Of a stretch of 64,000 nt of DNA, positions 54,254 through 64,000 are shown piece by piece. Origin of the DNA: Platerodrilus igneus (lineage: Eukaryota > Arthropoda > Insecta > Coleoptera > Lycidae); the NCBI GenBank assembly GCA_036346225.1, contig JARFIW010001254.1:345001-409000 (forward strand). The letters run 5' to 3'. The position numbers and the translations under genes are program-made. Position 1 is the stretch's first letter. Every line of letters starts with the position of its first letter. The notes beneath the pieces are model-generated. The model did not search any database, was not told where the DNA came from, and was given only the letters and a program-made list of their open reading frames with translations.

Positions 54254-55704
54254 TGTAACATACTGTTTTAATATCGCTCTAATTAGTTCTATGAATTCTA
54301 AAAATAGTTATTTTCTAGTTTAATTTTAGCATTCTAATTATTAGAATGAAGGTCTTGGAGCGAACGGCTTCAAGACTACCCAAGTAGCGTCCTAGCGAAG
54401 TTTCCAGGATGATCTAATCCAAGAGTCAATCAGTTTTCTAAAGGCACTTACTTTAAGGGCACTAAACATGTCAGATTAGTTGCTATCTATGATTAGATGT
54501 CAATCATGCTTTAGGATCCTATTTATGTCAGGGTGGTCTGAAGCAATTTTTCAATTAGCGGAGCACTCAACTAAAATTAGTTCCGAGATCTACTTGTGTG
54601 GCTATCTTAGGCAATGGGCAGTTTAATTAATCTTAAAGATTTACGACCGGCGTATCCTAAGCCGAGTATGAGAGCCAAGAAAGGGTTATTTTCAATTAAC
54701 TTAAATGTATATAAGGATGCCAGCCGGTGGGAATCGGGGTTGTTTATTTCCAGACGCGTTAGAGTCTGAAGCTCATGATCTTGCAAGATTGAGTAAGTGT
54801 TTTATTTCTCTGAATTCAAGTGCGTGCCGTTATGTTCAAAGTTAGTTTATTTTTCTGAGTAAGTAATTATTATATATGGTATTACTATGAACTCAAAGCT
54901 GTGTTATGCATCATAAGTCATTTATTTGTTTAAATACAATATCTGTCGACTTTCATAACATACAACTTCGGGTTAAATCTCCGTGCCAGTAATTTTATCC
55001 CGTTAGGTTATTGTTAAAGACCGCATCTTTTGAAGGGTTTCTTATTTTATTGTGTTTCGACGTTGTCCGAGGCTTGTAATAACTAAGCCACGAATTCCGT
55101 TATTGTACTATTTGACCCGTGTGAAGGTCGTGTTTTTCCTGTTATTGATGACCCCGGGATTAAAGGAAGGTCGTTTCAGTATGCAAGTTAGTTAGACTAC
55201 GGTAGCGTTAATTAATTATATGTATTGGGGTGTTTGCACCCAGAACTGTTGTTAATATTCATGAAATAAGGACTTTAGAATGGTTTAGTTAAGTTGTGTT
55301 TGTGCTAGCCGGAGGCTTAATAACATTTGTCCCGGTGAAGTGACGTATTTTCTGTCCTACAATCTTAGTTCATCGCCACGAACAAAGTGCGCGAGAGCTA
55401 TTACCGCGATCGGTCCATGGGCCGTTATTTCCCATGGTGGCGCCCTATTGTAAATATTGTTAATCACTGTATAATTTTGTATGCATATGTAATTAGGTTA
55501 AGTTAGTTAGTAGGCCGTTTAATAAAACAATTGGAATTTTGTCTTAGTGTGTTGTTGTTTAATAAACCTCCCCTTCTCACCGACTGCAGCAGCTGCGAGG
55601 CAATGTCCCGAAACGTGAGGGTACTATAGTGTTAGAGGTCTTTCCCATTTATTATTTATTATTAATTGGATACCCTCACGCGGTAGGTAAATATTATAAT
55701 TACA
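54254..55704 (+). repeat. 5' LTR of the gag-only element
   Basis: It begins TGTAACATACTG and ends ATTATAATTACA. A TATA-like TATATAAGG is near 54708-54716. LTR length, about 1.45 kb, is long compared with the interior. By eye it differs from the 3' LTR at a dozen or more sites, roughly 1%. Confidence 0.9.
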
Positions 55705-55705
55705 C

Positions 55706-55722
55706 TGGCGCATTAACGTGGT
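55706..55722 (+). promoter_or_regulatory. Primer-binding site candidate
   Basis: TGGCGCATTAACG starts one base after the 5' LTR. TGG at this position pairs with the CCA end of a tRNA, as in other Ty3/Gypsy elements. The tRNA is not identified. Confidence 0.5.
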
Positions 55723-55872
55723 TAAAATCTTAAAAATGGTAAACAACACACGGACAAAGTTTAGATTGTTTTATTTCTATAGTACTGTTAAGATTTGAGC
55801 AGAATTAACAGTTTAATATTAGTGATTTAGGAACAGGTTTTGCTATTGTTGGCATTTACCTTTTATTTAGTC

Positions 55873-57282
55873 ATGTATGTGGTGGAAGCTTTAAGAAGTG
55901 ACGAACTGAGTCACGAGCTTTCAATTAGGAACGTTGAACCAACAAAGTTAAGTGTGTTAGAAAAACGAAAAGTTTTGCGTTCAAAACTCATTGTTGAGAA
56001 AGTCGACAGTAATGTTTTTTCTAAGTATGAAAAAATTGAAATCGTTCAAAAGGACGAAATTGAATTATTAAAACTTAAGATTTTTGAATTAGAAAACAGT
56101 TTATATTCGTTTACCATTCTTCCTAAAAGGAAAGAATATATTAAACTTAACACGAGATTAATGCATGTAACACAGAGACTAAATTATGTCAATTTCGATA
56201 TTGAATTTTTAGAGGTACACAAAGAACTGCATTCTAAGTGCATTAGAGCTTTTGAGATTTTAGAACAGGTAAACGGGGAAAATGAGATTAACGATAACCT
56301 TTCTTATTGTTCGGCTAGCGGTAATAAAGATCCTACAATAACACCAACAGCAGAGGTTTCATGCCCTGGAGCATCAACGGTTTCTTCCATTAATACCCCA
56401 TCGGTTTCGATTTCTAGTAATGATTTAGGTACGCTAATTAAGTCCTTGAATAAAACAACGACATCAGTCCCGATCCACAAGTGGGGATTACAATTTTCGG
56501 GTGAATCTGATTCTATATCGGTTTTAGATTTTATTCAACGCGTCAACGAACTGCAAGTTGCAAGAAAAGTTTCGTCAGATGACCTTTTCGAAGGGGCTAT
56601 TGATCTTTTCACCAGTTCAGCATTGGATTGGTATAGAGCAACGCGATGTACAGTAAATTCATGGGATCAATTAATTTCTAAATTAAAACAAGATTTTCTT
56701 TCAGCCGATTATGCAGAGAATCTTTTAATGTTAATTAAATCCAGACGGCAAGGCGCCGAGGAATCACCTATCATTTATATTTCAAAGATGGTAAACTTAT
56801 TTTCTCAATTAGAAGATTCCATTCCAGTCCGGGAACAAATAAAAATTATTAAAAGAAATTTACAGACCTTATATGCCACGCAACTGGCGTTAGTTGAAGT
56901 GACTGACATTTCCCATTTGATTTCTCGTTGTAAGGTTTTAGAAGACATTAAGCCTCCAAGTTTTATTAAACAGGAACATTCTGATTCTGCCAACGTACCA
57001 GTTATCTTAGAACGTCAAGTTCGACAGAGTTCATTTTCTAATAATAATTTACCTTGGTCCGGCGTGTCGAATTATTTTAAAACACAGCAAAATTTTCGAC
57101 TATTTGTTTCAACTGTAAAAGACGGGGTCACTCGTTTCATACTTGTCCGGAGAAACGCGGAATATTTTGTTATTCTTGTGGGCAGCGGGAAGTTACGTCC
57201 ACAAATTGTCCAAACTGCTCAAATAATTCCAAAAACCAAGGACAGGAAAGCGCGTAGTCAGCCGTTGCTTTTCCTCGTTTAA
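55873..57282 (+). pseudogene. gag: Gag of the LTR element, frameshifted before the zinc knuckles
   Basis: The start is taken as the ATG at 55873, because earlier codons in the frame lack ATG. Its product begins MYVVEALRSDELSHELSIRN with a VEPTKLSVLEKRKVLRSKL helix, typical of an insect Gypsy Gag N-terminus. Residues about 200-370 hold the capsid: HKWGLQFSGESDSISVLDFI, GAIDLFTSSALDWYRATR, SWDQLISKLKQDFL. From about 57090 the correct reading moves to another frame, where a zinc knuckle CFNCKRRGHSFHTC and a second Cys motif CYSCGQREVTSTNCPNC lie (about 57105-57210). As read, the protein would lack its nucleic-acid-binding end. No pol follows. Confidence 0.8.
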
Positions 57283-57570
57283 TAATATTGCTGCTGACAA
57301 AAAGACGTGGTCGGAGTGGTTAGTAAAAGTTAAAAATTTTTGTAAAGCATTTAAGGTTTTTCAAATTTTTATAAAGTAAAAGGGGTGTTCCACGTCCAAG
57401 ACCTAAAACCTCACTAATATTTTATTTTTTCCAATTTTTTTATTTTTTCCTTCCGCCAATTTTCTGAAAAGACTCAGTTGTCTTAAACATAATTGCGGTT
57501 GGATGTGTTAATTTCTACATTTATTTTATTTCAATTTGCTTGAAATTCCTAAGAGCAATTTCAATTTTTC

Positions 57571-57581
57571 GAGGGGGGCTG
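57571..57581 (+). promoter_or_regulatory. Polypurine tract
   Basis: GAGGGGGGCTG immediately precedes the 3' LTR. It is the expected primer for plus-strand synthesis. Confidence 0.75.
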
Positions 57582-59035
57582 TGTAACATACTGTTTTAAT
57601 ATCGCTCTAATTAGTTCTATGAATTCTAAAAATAGTTATTTTCTAGTTTAATTTTAGCATTCTAATTATTAGAATGAAGGTCTTGGAGCGAACGGTTTCA
57701 AGACTACCCAAGTAGCGTCCTAGCGAAGTTTCCAGGATGATCTAATCCAAGAGTCAATCAGTTTTCTAAAGGCACTTACTTTAAGGGCACTAAACATGTC
57801 AGATTAGTTGCTATCTATGATTAGATGTCAATCATGCTTTAGGATCCTATTTATGTCAGGGTGGTCTGAAGCAATTTTTCAATTAGCGGAGCACTCAACT
57901 AAAATTAGTTCCGACATCTACTTGTGTGGCTATCTTAGGCAATGGGCAGTTTAATTAATCTTAAATATTTACGACCGGCGTATCCTAAGCCGAGTATGAG
58001 AGCCAAGAAAGGGGTTATTTTTCAATTAACTTAAATGTATATAAGGATGCCAGCCGGTGGGAATCGGGGTTGTTTATTTCCAGACGCGTTAGAGTCTGAA
58101 GCTCGCGGTCTTGCAAGATTGAGTAAGTGTTTTATTTCTCTGAATTCAAGTGCGTGCCGTTATGTTCAAAGTTAGTTTATTTTTCTGAGTAAGTAATTAT
58201 TATATATGGTATTACTATGAACTCAAAGCTGTGTTATGCATCATAAGTCATTTATTTGTTTAAATACAATATCTGTCGACTTTCATAACATACAACTTCG
58301 GGTTAAATCTCCGTGCCAGTAATTTTATCCCGTTAGGTTATTGTTAAAGACCGCATCTTTTGAAGGGTTTCTTATTTTATTGTGTTTTGACGTTGTCCGA
58401 GGCTTGTAATAACTAAGCCACGAATTCCGTTATTGTACTATTTGACCCGTGTGAAGGTCGCGTTTTTCCTGTTATTGATGACCCCGGATTAAAGGAAGGT
58501 CGTTTCAGTATGCAAGTTAGTTAGACTACGGTAGCGTTAATTAATTATATGTATTGGGGTGTTTGCACCCAGAACTGTTGTTAATATTCATGAAATAAGG
58601 ACTTTAGAATGGTTTAGTTAAGTTGTGTTTGTGCTAGCCGGAGACTTAATAACATTTGTCCCTGTGAAGTGACGTATTTTCTGTCCTACAATCTTAGTTC
58701 ATCGCCACGAACAAAGTGCGACGAGAGCTATTACCGCGATCGGTCCATGGGCCGTTTAATTCTCATGGTGGCGCCCTATTGTAAATATTGTTAATCACTG
58801 TATAATTTTGTATGCATATGTAATTAGGTTAAGTTAGTTAGTAGGCCGTTTAATAAAACAATTGGAATTTTGTCTTAGTGTGTTGTTGTTTAATGAACCT
58901 CCCCTTCTCACCGACTGCAGCAGCTGCGAGGCAATGTCCCGAAACGTGAGGGTACTATAGTGTTAGAGGTCTTTCCTATTTATTATTTATTATTAATTGG
59001 ATACCCTCACGCGGTAGGTAATTATTATAATTACA
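57582..59035 (+). repeat. 3' LTR of the gag-only element
   Basis: It matches the 5' LTR from TGTAACATACTG to ATTATAATTACA with scattered substitutions and small indels (for example GGGGTTATTTTT against GGGTTATTTT, and CTCGCGGTC against CTCATGATC). Confidence 0.9.
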
Positions 59036-59461
59036 ATGTGTAGGTTTATCTTGCACTATTTTAGTATTTACCAGAGATTCATTAGACATACCATTCAAAT
59101 TGAATTGTTTGATAAACTTTTTTTCATCTTCTTGACAACTTCTTCTAAAATTTTTATAGCATCTAAAGATATAATTCTTTCTCCGCTCATTTTTATTACG
59201 ATGTTTACTTATCAAAATGCAAATGCAGACTATTCCAATTTCACAATTTCGAAAAATATGTATAAATATTTACCCCCGTCTAACTTTGTTCTCGTTTGAT
59301 ACATCCGATAATTATAGATGTAGTGCGTAAGCAAGAAGCTAATTGATTTTAACCGACGTGAATAGACAGGTTTGAAATGTTACTCAAGGTTATACGACGC
59401 TGGTTTTCACCTAATTTAAAAGTAAACTAGCTAATTATTATACTATCTTAATTATTATGTG

Positions 59462-59468
59462 TATAAAA
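59462..59468 (+). promoter_or_regulatory. TATA box of PolB copy B
   Basis: TATAAAA stands 101 bp upstream of the ATG and is conserved in copy A. The psq gene starts at 59215 in the opposite direction, so the 59216-59460 stretch may be a bidirectional promoter. Confidence 0.55.
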
Positions 59469-60004
59469 CCACGGTACGAGGCAATATAATCCAGTTTCTG
59501 TTTTAGTCTTTGACTAGTTCAACAACTGTTAAAAGTCTTTAACCAGTTTTTAATTTTCTTATAGAAAAATGTCTTCATTCGTGTGCAACGTCTGTGGGGG
59601 TGGCTTTTCCAGAAACGATCATTTAAAACGACACCAGATCCAGCAACATGGGTTAGTCTCTGAAACCAAAAAGGGCTTGTTCACCTGCGAAGTGTGCCCG
59701 GCATCCTTCTCGCGGAGGGACAACTTGAAGCGTCATAAGGATGCCAAGCATGGTGTGGTTGTCCCCGTTGCAGGTCCATCCGGGGTCAAACGACCGGCTG
59801 CGCCGACCGTTGAGGGACCTGCTCTCAAGAGACTGCGAAGATGCGAGGAGTGTGGTGTGGATGTAACCAACTTGGCAGCCCACCAGCGCTCCAACGCGCA
59901 CAAGACTGCTGCTAGCCGTGTCCTGGATGGTGGTGTAGAGGTTGTAGCGACCGCATTTAAAAGTCGAATCGCTACATACAGAATTAATAATGTCGATTCT
60001 ACAA

Positions 60005-60056
60005 GTACGTATTTTTTTCTTTATAAGTATTTAGTGTTTAACTTAGTTATTTCTAG
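60005..60056 (+). other. Intron 1 of PolB copy B
   Basis: The 52-bp GTACGT...TTTCTAG interval; splicing turns the out-of-frame tail into VDSTSILDFLRNQRERFITL, a sensible continuation. Copy A has the same intron (50505-50556). Confidence 0.75.
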
Positions 60057-60320
60057 GTATCCTAGACTTTCTCCGCAACCAGAGGGAGAGGTTCATAACC
60101 TTAGTCGGGGAACAGTTGGGTATACACACCTCCCTAAAGGTGAACTTGGAGGTGTTTGGTGGGTACACCAAGATGGCTGTGAAAGAGGGTGTTGAGGACG
60201 TGAAATCTTTTAACACCAAAAACATGATTATCACCTCATTCAGCGATCTGGGGGAGGTATACAATTCCTTTGTGGAAAGGATGTCGGCTAAGTCAGATGA
60301 GTTCCAAGAACGAGATTCTG

Positions 60321-60370
60321 GTAAGTTTTGAAAAATTATTATTATTTTGTTTCTAATTTTTAAATTTTAG
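60321..60370 (+). other. Intron 2 of PolB copy B
   Basis: The 50-bp GTAAGT...TTTTAG interval; removal joins QERDS to GWSLKNVLYLEVNINKY, the conserved family block. Copy A has the same intron (50191-50240). Confidence 0.8.
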
Positions 60371-63300
60371 GATGGAGTCTGAAAAATGTGCTATACTTAG
60401 AGGTGAATATTAACAAGTATAAACCTCTTCGTGGGGGGTCCTACATTGAGCTTCCCAAATGGGTAAGGGAGAAACATGCCGTTGTTAACGTGCAGAACAA
60501 CGATGACGCATGTTTTGCCTGGAGCGTGGTAGCAGCCCTACACCCCACTGATTTCAACCCTCACAGAGTGTCTAGTTATCCGCACTACTCGACTGTACTC
60601 GACGTAACAGGAGTGCAGTTTCCGATGTCGATTAAGGACACCTCCAGATTCGAGGAGCAAAACGACATCAGTGTCAACGTGTTTGGGGTAGAAGACAAGT
60701 CCATCGTTGGACCGCTACATTTCACCGCTAATAAGAGGGATCGGCATGTTAACCTTTTGTACATCCAGAATGAGAATAACACACACTACTGTTTGATCAA
60801 GGATTTGGGGAAGCTAGTGCGTAAGCAGTTGTCCCGCTATGGACATAAATTCTTGTGCGATGGATGTCTTGTGTTTTTCGTAGCGAGGAGCAACTTGCTA
60901 AACACGTCGAACAAGACTGCAACCACGTTGCGACAAAGATGCCCAACCACTTCAACAACGTATTAGAGTTTACGAACGTGCACAAGCAAATGAGGGTACC
61001 GTTTGTTGTGTACGCGGACTTTGAAAGCGTGTTGAAGCCTATTTCTTCGGCAGCACAAGATCCCTCCGGCTCCTTTACTAACAGCACCCACCAACACGAA
61101 CCATACAGCTTCGCCTATTACATTAAATGCTCCTACGACGAGGATTTGGATAAGTTTGAATTGTACAGAGGCGTTGATGCTGTTAAAGTGTTTATGCAGA
61201 AGTTGAAGGAGGAAGCCCGCAGATTAGGTAAAATCCTTCAAACTAATGTACCCATGACAGCGTTGGAACCTTTAGACGAGTTATTATACTATATGGTAGA
61301 TGATTGTGGTATCTGCAAGAAACCATTGGGGGATGATCAAGCAAGGGACCACTGCCATCTTACAGGGAAATTCCGCTTCGCAGCACATCGCCAATGCAAC
61401 ATCCAATACCGGATGCCAAATTTCATACCGGTCGTATTCCACAACCTTACAGGATATGATTCCCATTTTATTGTGAAGGAATTGGGATGCGATAGGGAGC
61501 GCGTTACAGTGATCACAAATAACAAAGAACGTTTCATTTCTTTCACAAAGCATGTGAGGTTATATGACGAAGAACCAGACGTAGAAGAAGATGATGATGA
61601 ATCTAACAATTCCACAGTACAGCTGCGATTCATCGATTCACTGCGTTTCATGGCATTGTCCTTGGACAAGTTGGTGAAAAATTTGGAATGCGAGCAGTTT
61701 GTTGAGATGAGGAAGTGTTTCCCCGACGACAAACAGTTTTCTTTTCTATGCAGAAAGGGTGTGTTCCCGTACAGGTATGTGACAGACGCTTCAGCATTAA
61801 ATAGGTCAAGTCTACCACCCCGAGAGGAATTCTATAATGATCTCACGAATACTGTGATTTCGTTGTCTGAATACGATCACGCTCAGAATGTATGGAACGC
61901 TTTCAACATATGCACACTCGGCGAATATAGTGATCTCTACTTGAAGACCGATGTTTTATTATTAGCTGACGTGTTCGAAAATTTCCGGGGTGTGTGCTTG
62001 AAAACGTACGACTTGGATCCCTGCCAATATATGACGGCACCTAGTCTAAGCTGGGACGCCATGCTGAAATATACCGGAGTTAAACGGGATCTATTCACCG
62101 ATGTAGAAATGCATCACTTTGTGAAAAAAGGCATTCGCGGTGGGTTAACCCAATGCAGCGCTCGGTATGCCGAAGCCAATAATAAGTATATGGAGAATTA
62201 CGTTCCCAGCAAACCCTCCAAATACTTGGCTTACTACGATGCCAATAATTTGTATGGATGGGCCATGTCCAACCGCTACCTATAAGCGGATTCAGGTGGT
62301 TGAAAGAGAAAGAGCTTAACCTCCTGAAAGCCCACATCGATAACATATCTGTAACAGGGGACAAGGGGTACATCCTGGAAGTAGATCTGGAGTATCCAGA
62401 AGACCTACACGGTCCTCATAACGATTTACCGTTTTGTCCGCAGACCATGGTACCCCCAACACCATCCTCCAAGACTCCGAAGCTACTCGCCACTTTGCTC
62501 GACAAGAGTCATTACATCATACACTACAGAAACCTGCAGCAGGCGCTACGTAATGGTCTTAGACTCACCGGCATCCATCGAGTATTGGAATTCGACCAAT
62601 CGCCTTGGTTAAAACCCTACATCGATTTGAACACCACCCTTAGGACATCCGCCAGAATGCGTTTGAAAAAGACTTTTTTAAATTAATGAACAATGCCGTC
62701 TTTGGAAAAACGATGGAGAATGTCGACAAGAGGGTGGATGTGAAGATCGTTACGCGGTGGGGGCACGATGGAAAAAAATTGTGCGCGAGTGGACTTATCG
62801 CCCGCCCGAACTTTCACAGTAGTTTAGTGCTAGGTGAGGATTTGGTTATTATACAGATGGATAGGGTAAAGGTTTTGTATTACAAGCCTATATATGCAAG
62901 TTTTTCAGTTTTAGATATTTCGAAGACTCTCATGTATGAATTCCATTATAATACCATGAAACATTTGTATGAATCCAAACTCTCACTACTTTACACAGAC
63001 ACTGACTCTTTAGTGTATAGTATGGAAACAAAAGTCTTGTATAGTGACTTAAGTGCTATAATAGATAATTTCGATACTAGTGACTACCCTCGAGACAACA
63101 AATACAATATGCCTCTTGTAAACAAAAAGATTCCCGGCAAGTTTAAGGACGAATTCAACGGCGACTTGGTGTTACAATTTGTTGGGACTAGGGCCAAGTC
63201 GTATTGCATCATTAGTGAGAAGGATGTAATTAAAAAGATTAAGGGGGTATCGTGTGGTGTGGTGAAGGATATTAGTGTGGATAGTTTTAAGGACATTGTG

Positions 63301-63479
63301 CATAATAATTCTGGTGCCCTTATGCATAGCATGGTATGTATTCGTAGTAAAAAACACGATTTGTACACCCAATTAATTAATAAAATTAGTTTGTCGGCAG
63401 AAGATGATAAAAGGTATGTCATCCCTGGTAGTACTTCCACATATGCATGGGGGCATAAGGATATTAGATAGTTGCTCAT

Positions 63480-64000
63480 ATTTGTATTTATTTTAGTGTG
63501 TATATCTAGTAGTATGTAAGTTAGTTATAAGCATACCTACCATCCCCATCCTTAAAATTTCCTTCGTTCCCGGCGATATGTGTTTACCTCCACGTGGTCT
63601 CGCCGGACGGTAAAACATATTGTTAGACTAACAACAATATGTCTTATTGACTGAAAACACGTTTCCTCTCTTTTACTTTAATCTCTTTTTTGTTACAGGG
63701 CTATTTAAACAACCCATTAATCTCTTTTTTGTTACAGGTTACTTTCAACTGCTTGGATTCGGCTACACAAACAAAATAATGTTATACTTTGTAAAAATTG
63801 TAATTAGTTTATTAAACTGTAAATCGGATAAAATATATTATTAAATTTTTGTGTGCTTAATTTATTTATGTTGGTTAAAGGACTGTAGATATTAAAAAGG
63901 AGAGGTGATTAGAAATTGATCTTGGTACAAAATCTTAAAATTGGGGTAGCTCCCTTGGGGATGACGCAATCTAAAAACTTCCTAGAAATTCGGGTAGCTG
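63480..64000 (+). other. 3' flank of PolB copy B with a possible 3' UTR intron
   Basis: A GTAAGTTAG donor candidate at 63516 and two acceptor-like CTCTTTTTTGTTACAG sites (ending about 63696 and 63737) lie after the stop. The acceptor region is duplicated in tandem, about 41 bp apart. After the second, YFQLLGFGYTNKIM could be read but stops soon. The duplication is also in copy A; copy C has only one acceptor. Confidence 0.4.

Larger units (their letters stand above)
54254..59035 (+). mobile_element. Gag-only LTR retrotransposon, 4.78 kb, with ATGT target duplication
   Basis: Two LTRs (54254-55704 and 57582-59035) flank a 1.88-kb interior with a gag ORF and no protease, RT or integrase. The LTRs have TG...CA ends (TGTAACA...ATTACA), the PPT is GAGGGGGGC, and a TGGCGC primer-binding-site candidate is one base inside. 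ATGT occurs at 54250-54253 and 59036-59039. It is non-autonomous and of Ty3/Gypsy type judging from Gag and the 4-bp duplication. Confidence 0.9.
53980..59215 (-). pseudogene. Pipsqueak-type HTH protein gene, split by an LTR retrotransposon
   Basis: The 5' part (59215-59036, 60 codons, MISKHRNKNERRKNYIFRCY start, very basic) and the 3' part (54252-53980) lie either side of the retrotransposon at 54254-59035. The frame is continuous across the 4-bp duplication ATGT, giving an original ORF of about 149 codons. The C-terminal half carries the psq HTH: YTKEDLNKALDEINKGWITG and SEASEIYNVPKVTLYTKLR, then a basic PIKRRKK tail that could be a nuclear-localisation signal. The start lies 20 bp outside PolB arm B, head-to-head with PolB, so the two genes probably shared a divergent promoter region. 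DNA binding is inferred from the fold; the target is unknown. Confidence 0.65.
59569..63471 (+). pseudogene. PolB element copy B: zinc-finger plus type-B DNA polymerase gene
   Basis: Exons are 59569-60004, 60057-60320 and 60371-63471; introns of 52 and 50 bp have GTACGT...TTTCTAG and GTAAGT...TTTTAG ends and restore the frame exactly. Exon 1 has three C2H2-type fingers, the third intact here (RRCEECGVDVTNLAAHQ). Exon 3 begins with the family block LEVNINKYKPLRGGSYIELP, then 3'-5' exonuclease motifs (YADFESV, LTGYDSHFI, YLKTDVLLLADVFE) and palm motifs (DANNLYGWAM, MNNAVFGKTMENV, YTDTDSLVYS), total about 1265 codons. Three single-base losses relative to copy A (about 60878 in a T-run, 62268, 62658) shift frame; there is no nonsense codon. 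It is a replicative polymerase of Maverick/Polinton/adintovirus type by motif. Confidence 0.87.
59235..64000 (+). repeat. 4.77-kb inverted repeat, arm B (PolB element), cut by window edge
   Basis: Reverse complement of 46559-51327. It includes the promoter, the whole PolB gene and its 3' flank. Homology ends on the inner side at CCAATTTCAC (59235). Confidence 0.9.

Noticed and set aside
55584..55625. CCCGAAACGTGAGGG in the LTRs as another hammerhead core
   Set aside because: The upstream CTGCGAG does not fit CTGANGA and no helix II or helix I could be paired.
46559..64000. Interpretation as a single Polinton with ordinary terminal repeats
   Set aside because: The repeats contain the entire polymerase gene and run past the window edge, no capsid or ATPase gene is visible, and the ends cannot be seen, so I report only the inverted arms.

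Overview
The window is eukaryotic, arthropod and most likely insect DNA, not bacterial. It is AT-rich, has many (TA)n tracts and short GT-AG introns, contains a short (TTAGG)n block (the insect telomere unit), and is made almost entirely of nested transposable elements and virus-like element remnants. I see no confident host single-copy gene. The only candidates are a 38-codon exon with a good splice donor at 41735-41848, a small two-exon gene at 25874-26154 and a pipsqueak-HTH ORF that a retrotransposon has split.

Layout, left half. 1-3.6 kb holds two Penelope-like element (PLE) copies with RT and GIY-YIG parts, one with an inverted duplication at its 5' end. 4.6-6.4 kb carries a dispersed repeat family, a small TIR element and a conserved DIQGF-type ORF. 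6.6-11.2 kb is a 5'-truncated errantivirus-like Ty3/Gypsy element with pol, F-type env and a 3' LTR. 11.2-15.3 kb is a truncated copy of an R1/LOA/I-type LINE, and 17.9-25.3 kb is a full-length copy in the opposite orientation (ORF1, ORF2 and long 5' and 3' UTRs). Between them lie a third PLE (15.5-17.6 kb) and a SINE. Both LINE copies and the SINE end beside the same TGCCACTTMATCT motif and share a 3' stem-loop.

Middle. 25.3-36.5 kb has a PLE N-terminal piece and then interleaved inverted repeats (about 0.4 kb and 2.05 kb arms). These enclose a Maverick/Polinton-type integrase remnant, a fold-back element and a second DIQGF ORF. At 36.50-37.16 kb is a tandem 301-bp repeat whose minus strand carries a canonical type I hammerhead ribozyme in each unit, which is the organisation of an animal retrozyme. 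38-41.5 kb holds fragments of further PolB elements and a second psq-HTH remnant. 41.7-46.1 kb is mostly unannotated, with a tandem tRNA-derived SINE.

Right. 46.56-51.33 kb and 59.24-64.00 kb are near-identical inverted arms of about 4.77 kb. Each carries a zinc-finger/type-B DNA polymerase gene of Maverick/Polinton/adintovirus type with two short introns, both transcribed outward. The spacer holds an 18-bp minisatellite, a 1.1-kb fold-back with TTAGG repeats at its centre, ORF remnants and the psq-HTH ORF. That ORF is split by a 4.78-kb gag-only LTR retrotransposon with a perfect ATGT target duplication.

Possible functional links: PLE reverse transcriptase is the presumed mobiliser of the hammerhead tandem repeat, and the LINE machinery may mobilise the SINE through the shared 3' stem-loop. 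PolB, integrase, DIQGF and psq ORFs could be scattered genes of one polinton-like family. Most coding regions carry stops or frameshifts. Several are single-base losses in homopolymers, so assembly error cannot be excluded for those.
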